Shown one piece after another: positions 8,042 to 15,675 of a DNA stretch of 64,000 nucleotides; position 1 is the first letter of the stretch, and each line of letters begins with the position of its first letter. Origin of the DNA: Xenococcaceae cyanobacterium MO_167.B27 (GTDB lineage Bacteria > Cyanobacteriota > Cyanobacteriia > Cyanobacteriales > Xenococcaceae). A program made the position numbers and the translations under genes. The notes under the pieces are model-generated. The model was not told the DNA's origin. It did not search any database and worked only from the letters and a program-made list of their open reading frames with translations. The stretch spans positions 29,237 through 93,236 of the forward strand of contig JASJCP010000005.1 in the NCBI GenBank assembly GCA_030065935.1, written 5' to 3'.

Positions 8042-9349
8042 ATGATTAAAAAAACCAACTATGTTTTAGTTGTAGATGCCAAGAAAAAACCATTAACCCC
8101 ATGTAAGCCATCGGTAGCTAAAAAGTTACTTAAAGGGGGGAAAGCTGCGGTTTATCGGAGGTTTCCTTTTACTATTATTCTCAAAAAGCGTTGCAGCGCG
8201 GTCTTGGGGGAAACCCCCACTCGCTGTTGCGCCAAGAAAGAATGTATTCCAAACAAGCAAAAACTAGAACTAAAAATCGATCCAGGCTCTCAAACTACGG
8301 GTTTAACTTTAGTTCTGAATGATGCTCTTATTTGGTGCGGAGAACTCAATCATCGTGGTTCATTAATCAAAAAGAAACTAGAGTCTCGTCGTCAATCTCG
8401 TCGCTTGAGACGAAGTAGATTGAGATATAGAAAACCAAGATTTTTAAATCGCAAACGACCTGAAGGATGGTTAGCCCCTAGTTTAGAGCATAGAGTTTTA
8501 ACTACTATGACCTGGGTGAAACGACTAATGAATTTTGCTTCTATTAGCTCTATTGCTATGGAATTGGTGAGGTTCGATCCCCAAAAACTAGAAAACCCTG
8601 AAATATCGGGGATTGAATATCAACAAGGGGAATTACTGGGCTATGAAGTTAGAGAGTATCTATTAGAAAAATGGGGCAGAAAATGTACTTATTGCTCTAA
8701 AGAAAATGTTCCTTTGCAACTAGAGCATATTGTTCCAAAAGCTAGAAATGGTTCAAATAGGCTCAGTAATTTATGTCTGGCTTGTGAAAAATGCAATCAG
8801 AAAAAAGGGACTAAATCTATCGAGGAATTTCTAGCCAAAAAACCTAGTTGGCTTAAGTCTATTTTGGTTCAAGCTAAAAAGCCATTACGCGATGCTGCTG
8901 CGGTTAATGCTACCAGGTGGAAGTTATTCAACACTTTAAAAGAGACTGGCAAGCCAGTTTCTACGGGAACGGGGGGACAAACTAAATTTAATCGTTGTCG
9001 GTTTGGTTTGGAGAAAACCCATTTTTATGATGCAGCTTGTGTTGGACAGATAGATAAGTTAGAAATTCTTGCCAACCAGCCTTTGATTATTACCTGCAAG
9101 GGACATGGAGGAAGGCAAAAAGCAGGGTTGAATAAATATGGATATCCCATTAGATACAACCCCCTTAAGCCAATTAAAGGATGGCAGTCAGGAGACTTAG
9201 CGGTAGACCAAGAGGGTAACTTCGGACGAGTTAACCCTCGTTCCAAATCTAATAGCTTTAACTTTACTGTCTTTGGACAAAAAGCAAAAAGCATTCATGT
9301 CAACAAATTAAGACGAGTTCATCAAAAGGATGGATATACTTATGGATAA
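8042..9349 (+). CDS. iscB: IscB RNA-guided HNH/RuvC endonuclease
   Basis: 435 residues. Order: PLMP-like N-terminus (VVDAKKKPLTPC, ~10-21), RuvC-I (LKIDPGSQTTG, ~77), arginine-rich bridge helix (RRQSRRLRRSR, ~118-130), RuvC-II (IAMELVRFD, ~170), HNH nuclease (CTYC...EHIVP...CNQKK, ~214-260), RuvC-III (HFYDAACVG, ~328) and a C-terminal RNA/target-adjacent-motif domain. IscB is the Cas9 ancestor and uses a transposon-encoded omegaRNA. All nuclease motifs look intact. Compared with the second IscB (10033-11310), about 16 extra residues sit between the PLMP part and RuvC-I; they are encoded by a palindromic repeat at 8189-8233. ATG start follows the putative RNA directly, without a clear Shine-Dalgarno. 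Confidence 0.95.
   Translation: MIKKTNYVLVVDAKKKPLTPCKPSVAKKLLKGGKAAVYRRFPFTIILKKRCSAVLGETPTRCCAKKECIPNKQKLELKIDPGSQTTGLTLVLNDALIWCGELNHRGSLIKKKLESRRQSRRLRRSRLRYRKPRFLNRKRPEGWLAPSLEHRVLTTMTWVKRLMNFASISSIAMELVRFDPQKLENPEISGIEYQQGELLGYEVREYLLEKWGRKCTYCSKENVPLQLEHIVPKARNGSNRLSNLCLACEKCNQKKGTKSIEEFLAKKPSWLKSILVQAKKPLRDAAAVNATRWKLFNTLKETGKPVSTGTGGQTKFNRCRFGLEKTHFYDAACVGQIDKLEILANQPLIITCKGHGGRQKAGLNKYGYPIRYNPLKPIKGWQSGDLAVDQEGNFGRVNPRSKSNSFNFTVFGQKAKSIHVNKLRRVHQKDGYTYG
8189..8233. repeat. Palindromic repeat inserted in frame within iscB
   Basis: GC-rich imperfect palindrome centred on TGGGGG-aaa-CCCCCA (8205-8219), with GCGC near both ends. It encodes CSAVLGETPTRCCAKK, absent from the second IscB, so it is a 48-bp (16-codon) insertion that keeps the frame. 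Related copies are at 3431-3515 (reversed, split) and 18357-18392. Confidence 0.7.
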
Positions 9350-9601
9350 TGATCAAGGATATATAGGTTTGTTTAAGAAAACTACTTCTAGAAGTTAACA
9401 GAGCGCGTTAGTAGAGGCGATTGCTCAATCGCCCTTACAGAATAAAGTGTCCTATCCTTATTTCAAATTGGTATTATCAACCGCACCAAAAGTGCCACGG
9501 TTGTATGAGCTGCGAGCCTAATGTACTAGAATGAATTTTATGAGTGGATTGACGAAGTCGTGCGCAGGCTCCGCCCTTGAACAGACAAACCTCTTGGTCA
9601 A
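9350..9601. other. Downstream flank of iscB with hairpins, likely element right end
   Basis: ACTTCTAGAAGT (9385-9396) and a perfect 8-bp stem GGCGATTG-ct-CAATCGCC (9416-9433) follow iscB and could act as terminator or element-end structure. The rest is non-coding. The homology to the HMA gene begins abruptly at about 9602, suggesting that the iscB element's right end lies just before it. Confidence 0.4.
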
Positions 9602-9718
9602 TCGATCGCCATTAATTATAATAATCAAGGACTGTCTGATTGGGAGTTGGGGATGGGTTTGATGAATATTATCAATAACTGTTGGACAACAGCACCAAGT
9701 TTCTGTGTGAGTGGTTAG
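9602..9718 (+). pseudogene. HMA-domain gene fragment (second copy)
   Basis: Frame SIAINYNNQGLSDWELGMG, then LMNIIN, ending at TAG 9716-9718. It matches the fragment at the window start (SIAIKYNNQGLSDWELGLR, LMNIIN) almost residue for residue and base for base. The 5' part is missing: upstream of 9602 the similarity stops, and the downstream tail differs and runs into a heptamer repeat. It is a relic truncated at its 5' end, probably by the iscB element. Confidence 0.65.
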
Positions 9719-10032
9719 TGGTTAGTGGTTAGTTTTGGTAAGACATAACAAAGGACGAAGCAGGAACAACAAAATAGAAAAGACAAGGACTTACCAAAAA
9801 CCTAATCAAAGTTATCCACTTTGACTGGTAAGTCAAGTTTAAGTCCAATAGGACTACGTTATTGGGAAGTGTTAAAGTTCTTACTTTGGGGTACGTGGCA
9901 AGCTCCAAACTCTAAAAGTAGATGATTAAACAGGAGAGCGGGTTTTTAAAATACCAGTGTCATTTACAAAGTACCGACCAATAACATGAACGATGCCAAC
10001 TTTACTCAATTTAATTGAAGACGGACTGAAAT
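9719..10032 (+). ncRNA. Putative omegaRNA upstream of second iscB
   Basis: 314 bp of non-coding DNA directly before iscB2. A perfect 10-bp inverted repeat TTTTGGTAAG (9733-9742) / CTTACCAAAA (9790-9799) encloses a purine-rich loop, and a third related arm GGTAAGTC follows near 9831, allowing alternative pairing. The first few bases are GTGGTTA heptamer repeats (9706-9735 overall). There is no obvious sequence similarity to the RNA candidate before iscB1, so the two systems may use different RNAs. Assigned by position and foldability only. Confidence 0.5.
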
Positions 10033-11310
10033 ATGTCAAATTTTGTATTTGTAATTGATAGGGACAAAACGCGCCTTAAACCAACTCATCCGGCTAAGGC
10101 TCGAAAACTGCTTGATGCAGGGTTAGCTGCGGTTTATCGTTCTTATCCGTTCACAATCATTCTTAGAAGGAAAGTAAACAATGTTAATCCCAGCAAACTC
10201 CAGCTAAAAATCGATCCAGGGGCTAGAACTACAGGAATAAGCTTGCTTTACAACAATCTTGTTATTTGGGCAGCAGAACTAGCCCATCGAGGAGAACAGA
10301 TTAAACTCAGGCTTCTTGAGAGAAGGGCTATTCGTCGTTCTCGTCGTAATCGCAAAACTAGATATAGAAAACCCAGATTTTTGAATCGCAAGCGTCCAGA
10401 TGGTTGGCTACCTCCCAGTTTAGAACATCGGGTTTTAACTACGATGACCTGGGTGAAACGATTAATCAAATTGTGTCCTATTGGGTCTATAGCAATTGAG
10501 TTAGTCAAGTTTGACCTTCAAAAAATGCAGAATCCAGAAATCTCTGGCACTGAATATCAACAAGGAACTTTATATCAGTACGAAGTGAGAGAATATTTAC
10601 TAGAGAAATTTAATCGTACTTGTGCTTACTGTGGTGCTGAGAACGTGCCATTAGAAGTAGAACATATTGTTCCAAAATCTAAAGGTGGCTCAAACCGAGT
10701 CTCAAATTTGTGTATTGCTTGTGTAACTTGTAATCAAGCTAAATCTAACCAAGATATTAAAGACTTTCTAGCTGACAGACTTAGTAGACTCAAGGGGATT
10801 TTAGCTCAAGCCAAAGCACCCCTATTAGATGCAGCAGCAGTTAATTCTACTCGCTGGAAGTTGTTTAACAAACTCAAAGAAACTGGATTACCTGTAACTA
10901 CTGGTACAGGAGGACAAACTAAATTCAATCGAACCCAACAGGGTTTAGCTAAAACTCATTGGCTAGATGCTGCTTGTGTGGGAAAAACACCACAATTAAA
11001 GGTTTTAACCAGTCAGCCTTTGCTAATCACTTGTAAAGGTCACTGCCACCGTCAAGTTATCCAAATGGATAAGTATGGTTTTCCCCGAAAAGGATATAAG
11101 CCAAAACAAAAAGTTCCCGGTTGGAATACTGGCGATATTGTCAGCGTAATAGCTGGAAAGAACGCAGGACTGAGAAATGTAAGGATTAAGACCGTCAGGT
11201 GTAAAGGAAATTTTGATGTCAGAAGACCAGATAAAACTGTAGCTTCTGTGTCAAAAAATCATATTATTCCTATTCATCGCAAGGATGGATATAGTTATAC
11301 ATTTGCTTAA
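10033..11310 (+). CDS. iscB: IscB RNA-guided HNH/RuvC endonuclease, second copy
   Basis: 425 residues, same architecture as the first: PLMP-type N-terminus (VIDRDKTRLKPTHP), RuvC-I LKIDPGARTTG (~57), bridge helix RRSRRNRKTRYRKPRF (~100), RuvC-II IAIELVKFD (~155), HNH CAYC...EHIVP...CNQAK (~196-240), RuvC-III HWLDAACVG (~308) and a basic C-terminal domain. The nuclease residues appear intact. It is close to iscB1 in the core but diverged throughout, so the two are not a recent tandem duplication. It ends 43 bp before a metal ATPase gene. Confidence 0.95.
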   Translation: MSNFVFVIDRDKTRLKPTHPAKARKLLDAGLAAVYRSYPFTIILRRKVNNVNPSKLQLKIDPGARTTGISLLYNNLVIWAAELAHRGEQIKLRLLERRAIRRSRRNRKTRYRKPRFLNRKRPDGWLPPSLEHRVLTTMTWVKRLIKLCPIGSIAIELVKFDLQKMQNPEISGTEYQQGTLYQYEVREYLLEKFNRTCAYCGAENVPLEVEHIVPKSKGGSNRVSNLCIACVTCNQAKSNQDIKDFLADRLSRLKGILAQAKAPLLDAAAVNSTRWKLFNKLKETGLPVTTGTGGQTKFNRTQQGLAKTHWLDAACVGKTPQLKVLTSQPLLITCKGHCHRQVIQMDKYGFPRKGYKPKQKVPGWNTGDIVSVIAGKNAGLRNVRIKTVRCKGNFDVRRPDKTVASVSKNHIIPIHRKDGYSYTFA

Positions 11311-11353
11311 GTTTGAGTAACTATGAATAAGAAAAATATAGGAGTATAATTAT

Positions 11354-13588
11354 TTGACAAATTCCCTATCCATAATTGACACACAAAAGATTTCCGCTTA
11401 TGGCGATCTGCCTTGTTTGGTTCATCATATTCGAGGTAGAGTCAGATTTCGCATCTACCGTTTAAAAGATGACTCTGATTATGCAGCCAATCTCAAAGAA
11501 TTCTTACTAGCTCAACCTAAAATCAATGGTGTAAGGGTTAATCGCGTTGCAGCTTCCATCGCGATAAATTATTCCTACACAAGCTCTTCATTGACAGAAA
11601 TTGCCTCTAATTTGACGAAGTTAATTCAACAAGCAAAGACAACTAATCTTAAGGTGGGCAATGCCCAACCTACTAAAAATAAAACTTCTGAATTGGAAAA
11701 TTGGTCGAGTTTAACCTTACCTGTCTTTACTACTATAGTTAGTTGGTTGAGTAATCAAAGCGCATTGGTTTGGTTACGACCCCTCGCCCTTGCTAGTCTT
11801 TTCACTGTAACTTTCCCCATCTTGAAAAGAGCCAGTCAAAGTCTATGGAGCGATCGCAAACTGAATATTGATTGCTTAGACTTACTGGCGGTGGGTTTGA
11901 GTTATGGGCAAGGAAAACTAGTTACTCCTGCTTTAGTAATTACTCTCCACGAACTAGGGGATGTAATTCGTGATCGCACTGCTCGTTCTACAGAAACCCA
12001 AACTGCCGATCTCCTGGATGCCATCGGACATTTTGCTTGGGTATTAAGAGAAGGAAAACCAGTACAAATTAAAAGCGATCGTGTGGAAGTAGGAGAAACT
12101 GTAATTGTCTATCCTGGGGGACAAATTTCTGTAGATGGAGAAGTACTCAAGGGTCTAGCTACTATTGACCAACAGCAACTTACAGGGGAATCAATGCCCA
12201 TTGTTGCAGATGTGGGAACAATGGTTTATGCTTCGACTCTAGTTCGTTCTGGACAAATTTACATTCGTGCGGATAGGGTAGGAAAACAGACTCGTGCTGC
12301 TGCCAGTATGGAACTCTTGCAAAATGCACCAGTACACGATACCCGCATGGCAAATTATGCTTCCCAGCTAGCAGATAAGTTAATTTTCCCTTCTTTAGTT
12401 TTAGCTACTGTTGTCTTAGGCATCACTAAAGAACCAGCTAGAGCAGCTTCGATCCTCACTTTGGATTTTGTGACAGGGATCCGTGTTTCTATGCCTACAG
12501 CATTTTTAGGGGCATTAAACCACAACACGCGCCACGGTATTTTAGTACGCAGTGGACGCACCATCGAACAATTAGCAGAAATAGATACAGTCGTCTTTGA
12601 TAAAACGGGTACTTTAACCCAAGGACAATTAACTGTAGTGGGAATTCAAACCATACCAGGCAGAATGTCTGCCCAACAAGTGTTAACTTTGGCTGCTGCT
12701 GCTGAACAAAGAATCACTCATCCTGTAGCTGAGGCAATTACCAATTATGCCAAAAGCCAAAATATCAATATTCCTGGTCGCCAACAATGGAACTATGAAG
12801 TTGGTTTAGGCATTCGTGCTACTGTGGAGGACAAAGAAATTTTAGTAGGTAGCGATCGCTTTTTAGTTCAAGAGGGAATCAGTTTAGAATGCTTAGAAAC
12901 TAAAGCTTTTCCTTTGCGTCACACCTGCGATCTAGAACGAAAATCTGCTAGTTCAGAATGGTTATCCTTAATATATGTAGCTTGTGATGGAAAATTACAA
13001 GGGGTAATTCAATATGCTGACCCCTTGCGTCCAGAAAGCCCTGCTTTGATAAAATCTCTCCAAGCTTCTGGTCGCGAGATTCATTTATTGACGGGAGATA
13101 ACCAGCAACGAGCCAAAATAGTAGCAGAAGAATTAAATATTCCCCTAGATCGAGTCCACGCCCAAGCTTTTCCCGAACAAAAAGCAGCGATCGTTCGTGA
13201 TTTAAAGCTGGCTGGTAAAACAGTGGCATTTGTCGGTGATGGCTTGAATGATTCGGTCGCCTTAGCTTATGCAGATGTCTCAGTATCTTTTGCTAACGGG
13301 TCAGATATTGCTAGAGAAATTGCTGATGTGGTGCTGATGAATAACGACCTGGCTAGTTTGCTACAAGCTCTCAATATTGCCTCAGAAACCAAAAATCTAA
13401 TCGAACAAAATACGATACTGGTAGTTGCTCCCAATTTAATGGCTTTGGGCTTGGCATCATCAGTGGGATTAAATCCACTCATCGCTACAGCAGTTCACAA
13501 TGGTTCAGCGATCGCTGCTGGACTTAACAGTCTTCGTCCTCTGGTCAAACATCAGTTGGAAGAACAAAATTACTGGTCTGTCCAGTAA
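11354..13588 (+). CDS. P1B-like heavy-metal P-type ATPase lacking the CPx motif (paralogue)
   Basis: 744 residues; TTG start at 11354 supported by AGGAG at 11340-11344 (9-nt spacing). N-terminal HMA-like domain (HHIRGRVRFRIYRL), LTGES (~276), DKTGT (~416), THPVAEA and GDGLNDSVAL (~627). As in the minus-strand paralogue, the metal-site helix reads LDFVTGIRVSMPT without cysteine. Two extra segments relative to the paralogue are notable: LKVGNAQPTKN around residue 103, encoded by a palindromic repeat, and about a dozen residues (LRHTCDLERKSASSEW) near residue 525 in the nucleotide-binding domain. It probably forms a unit with the small membrane protein that follows. The transported ion is unknown. 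Confidence 0.92.
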   Translation: MTNSLSIIDTQKISAYGDLPCLVHHIRGRVRFRIYRLKDDSDYAANLKEFLLAQPKINGVRVNRVAASIAINYSYTSSSLTEIASNLTKLIQQAKTTNLKVGNAQPTKNKTSELENWSSLTLPVFTTIVSWLSNQSALVWLRPLALASLFTVTFPILKRASQSLWSDRKLNIDCLDLLAVGLSYGQGKLVTPALVITLHELGDVIRDRTARSTETQTADLLDAIGHFAWVLREGKPVQIKSDRVEVGETVIVYPGGQISVDGEVLKGLATIDQQQLTGESMPIVADVGTMVYASTLVRSGQIYIRADRVGKQTRAAASMELLQNAPVHDTRMANYASQLADKLIFPSLVLATVVLGITKEPARAASILTLDFVTGIRVSMPTAFLGALNHNTRHGILVRSGRTIEQLAEIDTVVFDKTGTLTQGQLTVVGIQTIPGRMSAQQVLTLAAAAEQRITHPVAEAITNYAKSQNINIPGRQQWNYEVGLGIRATVEDKEILVGSDRFLVQEGISLECLETKAFPLRHTCDLERKSASSEWLSLIYVACDGKLQGVIQYADPLRPESPALIKSLQASGREIHLLTGDNQQRAKIVAEELNIPLDRVHAQAFPEQKAAIVRDLKLAGKTVAFVGDGLNDSVALAYADVSVSFANGSDIAREIADVVLMNNDLASLLQALNIASETKNLIEQNTILVVAPNLMALGLASSVGLNPLIATAVHNGSAIAAGLNSLRPLVKHQLEEQNYWSVQ
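11652..11671. repeat. Palindromic repeat inside the ATPase coding sequence
   Basis: AGGTGGGC-aat-GCCCAACCT, nearly identical to the core of the hairpin at 20692-20716. It is translated in frame as KVGNAQP within the flexible linker between the HMA domain and the first membrane helix. Confidence 0.6.
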
Positions 13589-13630
13589 CTATAGATTCAA
13601 CATCAATCAATTTCAGGAAAAACTAACAAT

Positions 13631-13966
13631 ATGCCACAAATGCAACCAGTCAACAATTCCATCCTCGACCAAGTTAAAAATGCTTATAGAAATAACCCTG
13701 TTCAGACTCTAGCAATTGGCATGGGAGTAGCAATTTTAGCTCCTGCGGTATTGCCTTTAGTTAAGCCTTTTGCCAAAGCAGCAATCAAAAGTGGTGTTAG
13801 CTTGTATGAAAAAACCCGAGGAGCGATCGCTGATACAGGAGAAGCAATAGGCGATATTGTTGCCGAGGCCAAAGCGGAAGTAGCAGCAGAACAAGCTAAA
13901 AAAATTAGCGTAGCAGCAGGTTTAATAGCTGAACCTAATAAAAATCAAGAGGCTCAAGAGAACTAA
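13631..13966 (+). CDS. DUF5132-like small membrane protein next to metal ATPase
   Basis: 111 residues. A hydrophobic segment (TLAIGMGVAILAPAVLPLV, ~27-45) is followed by PFAKAAIKSGVSLYEK and an acidic/alanine-rich helical tail (EAKAEVAAEQAKK). From memory this layout is that of DUF5132 proteins, found beside heavy-metal P-type ATPases; their role is unknown. It begins 42 bp after the ATPase stop, so is likely co-transcribed. It overlaps the convergent gene on the other strand by 4 bp at its stop. Confidence 0.7.
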   Translation: MPQMQPVNNSILDQVKNAYRNNPVQTLAIGMGVAILAPAVLPLVKPFAKAAIKSGVSLYEKTRGAIADTGEAIGDIVAEAKAEVAAEQAKKISVAAGLIAEPNKNQEAQEN

Positions 13967-14280
13967 TTAGTTAATTGTTTTGAGTAAGTCTTATTGCCAT
14001 TCTTTTGAGTGGCAAGTGCTGCTTGTTGCCAGATTTTAGTTAATTCAGTGCTTGATGAGTTAACTGATAATGGGGTAATTTCTGGCTTAAGGGATAAACT
14101 ATTCTTAATCGCTGCCTTGAGAAAAGGTCTGCCTAATTTTGTCACCGCAGGGACAAGGAGAGAAGTTGCTGCTAAAGCTCCTAATCCTGCTAATGCCACA
14201 GGATTACTCCCATGACCATCTTCGACGATTTCTTTGAGGTGAAACGAAAGTACGGACTTATCCCAATGAATTAATGACAT
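13963..14280 (-). CDS. Small membrane protein related to the DUF5132-like neighbour
   Basis: 105 residues. The segment NPVALAGLGALAATSLLVPAV...GRPFLKAAIKNSLSL parallels NPVQTLAIGMGVAILAPAVLP...KPFAKAAIKSGVSL of the adjacent plus-strand gene, so the two are probably distant homologues in tail-to-tail orientation. One membrane helix is expected at ~28-50. The N-terminus (HWDKSVLSFHLKEIVEDG) is soluble and distinctive. Function unknown; the location implies a link to the metal pumps. Confidence 0.65.
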   Translation of the reverse strand: MSLIHWDKSVLSFHLKEIVEDGHGSNPVALAGLGALAATSLLVPAVTKLGRPFLKAAIKNSLSLKPEITPLSVNSSSTELTKIWQQAALATQKNGNKTYSKQLTN

Positions 14281-14768
14281 AATCTTCTTCCTTAAGAGCC
14301 GATCAAGATTAAGAGTTAGAGCAGCATTGCTTTTTTTGATAATTATTTAGTTATGGGATTCTAGTTACAGGTTATCTAAGCAATACTTACTATTGAGTTG
14401 CGATTAGTTGAGCCTAATCAAACTTGATTTGGTAATGTAAACTCTAAAACTAATGATAATAAATTTCAATAGTAATGACAACTCTGGTGACAACCTGGGT
14501 GACAACAGGCGCGTCTTCATCTGCACGCAGTAATCAACAATTTTTTAAATGAAATAGAATTAAAAATATAACTTATATTTAGCTAACTGAAAAGACAATT
14601 CCTACAGGAGTTTCTCTCGGGGGGGAGAGAGAGAGAGGAGGAGGAGCAGCAGGAGGGGGTTTTAAACAAAGTTAATCAGCTTCAATCTTAAACCGACTTT
14701 CAGGAGGTAAATGACGGGACATACAGAGAGTGCAATATTTCATCAATTCTGTCGGAGGAAATATCAAG
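14281..14768. other. Intergenic region with purine-rich tract
   Basis: Upstream of both the small minus-strand gene and the HIT gene. It contains a polypurine run (about 14618-14660, G-runs then GA and GGA repeats) and a copy of a dispersed motif TTTTAAACAAAGTTAAT (14660-14676). An ATG at 14710 behind AGGAGGT opens a 30-codon frame across the HIT start, but the spacing is too short to be convincing. Confidence 0.4.
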
Positions 14769-15221
14769 ATGAAGACAATTTTTGCCAAAATCATTCAAGG
14801 TAAAGTTCCCGCTTCCTTTGTCTATCAAGATGAAAAGGTATCAGCTTTTATGGACATTCAACCCATTAACCCTGGTCATGTTCTGGTGATTCCTAATCAA
14901 CAAGTTGCCTCTCTAAGCGACTTAGATGAAGAAACTGCAACTCATATGTTTCGTATTGGTCATCGAATTGCTAAGGCTCTGCGGAGCAGTGATCTAAAAT
15001 GCGAAGGAGTCAACCTGTTCCTTGCTGATGGTCAAGCTGCCAAGCAAGATGTTTTTCACGTTCACTTGCATGTTATTCCTCGATTCAGAGGAGATGGTTT
15101 TGGGTGGGATAGGAGTCAAAATTACTCCTTATTGCCCAAAAGAGCAGAACTAGACCAGACGGCAGCAGCAATTAAATCCGCTTTAGCTTCCCTGCGGGAA
15201 GCCCAGCACTCTGTGGGATAG
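14769..15221 (+). CDS. HIT-family nucleotide hydrolase/transferase
   Basis: 150 residues from ATG 14769, chosen because GGAGG lies 9 nt upstream (14755-14759) and the HIT fold starts at once with TIFAKIIQGKVPASFVYQDE. An earlier in-frame start at 14730 lacks this. The histidine triad HVHLHVIPRF is present near residue 100, as in the AP3A/AP4A hydrolase and adenylate-hydrolase branch. The last ten residues (LREAQHSVG) come from a palindromic repeat and are unlike the family, suggesting a changed C-terminus. Substrate not determinable from sequence. Confidence 0.9.
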   Translation: MKTIFAKIIQGKVPASFVYQDEKVSAFMDIQPINPGHVLVIPNQQVASLSDLDEETATHMFRIGHRIAKALRSSDLKCEGVNLFLADGQAAKQDVFHVHLHVIPRFRGDGFGWDRSQNYSLLPKRAELDQTAAAIKSALASLREAQHSVG

Positions 15222-15222
15222 C
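15186..15222. repeat. Palindromic repeat forming the 3' end of the HIT gene
   Basis: Perfect hairpin GCTTCCC-tgc-GGGAAGC (15186-15202) followed by CCAGCACTCTGTGGG; it supplies the final codons and the TAG stop of the HIT gene. Confidence 0.55.
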
Positions 15223-15287
15223 ACGAGTGTCTGGATGAAAGCAGGGGCAGGATTTATTGGGATACATTTTCGACACATAATCTTTAT

Positions 15288-15309
15288 AGAACCCATTTGG
15301 GTTCTTTTT
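15288..15309 (+). terminator. Rho-independent terminator after HIT gene
   Basis: Stem AGAACCC/GGGTTCT (15288-15294 with 15299-15305), loop attt, then a run of T. It lies 67 bp after the HIT stop. Confidence 0.75.
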
Positions 15310-15675
15310 AAGCATAGTTATCAATCTTTCCACTCTGCTAAGGCAGGTTAACTGTCTTTTTTTGTCTCTATTTCTGAATATCTATAAATTAGGCTTTATT
15401 TTCTCTAATTCTATTATTAAAGCTGATAATCAGGCATATTTGTTAACAGAAAAACTTATCTTTTAACCAAGCTGATTTTTGTGAATTTTCTCGCTTACTT
15501 TTTCAGCAAACCCTATTTAGAAATATTTTACTGTTACCTACTGAAGCTACTTTGCTTGGTACTGATTTAAAGACTGGTTTAAAATCAGAGTGAGTTGTTG
15601 AGACGGACGAATGATACTAAGTCCTGTTGCCAAAACCCACTCTTTATATTTAGCACGATTTAACGAGAGAAAACC
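15310..15675. other. Intergenic, nothing identified
   Basis: AT-rich stretch between the HIT terminator and the 3' end of adhE. No open frame, hairpin with T-run or repeat stands out. Confidence 0.4.

Noticed and set aside
14710..14802. Leader peptide ORF before the HIT gene
   Set aside because: AGGAGGT is only about 3 nt from the ATG and the frame overlaps the HIT start without known counterpart.
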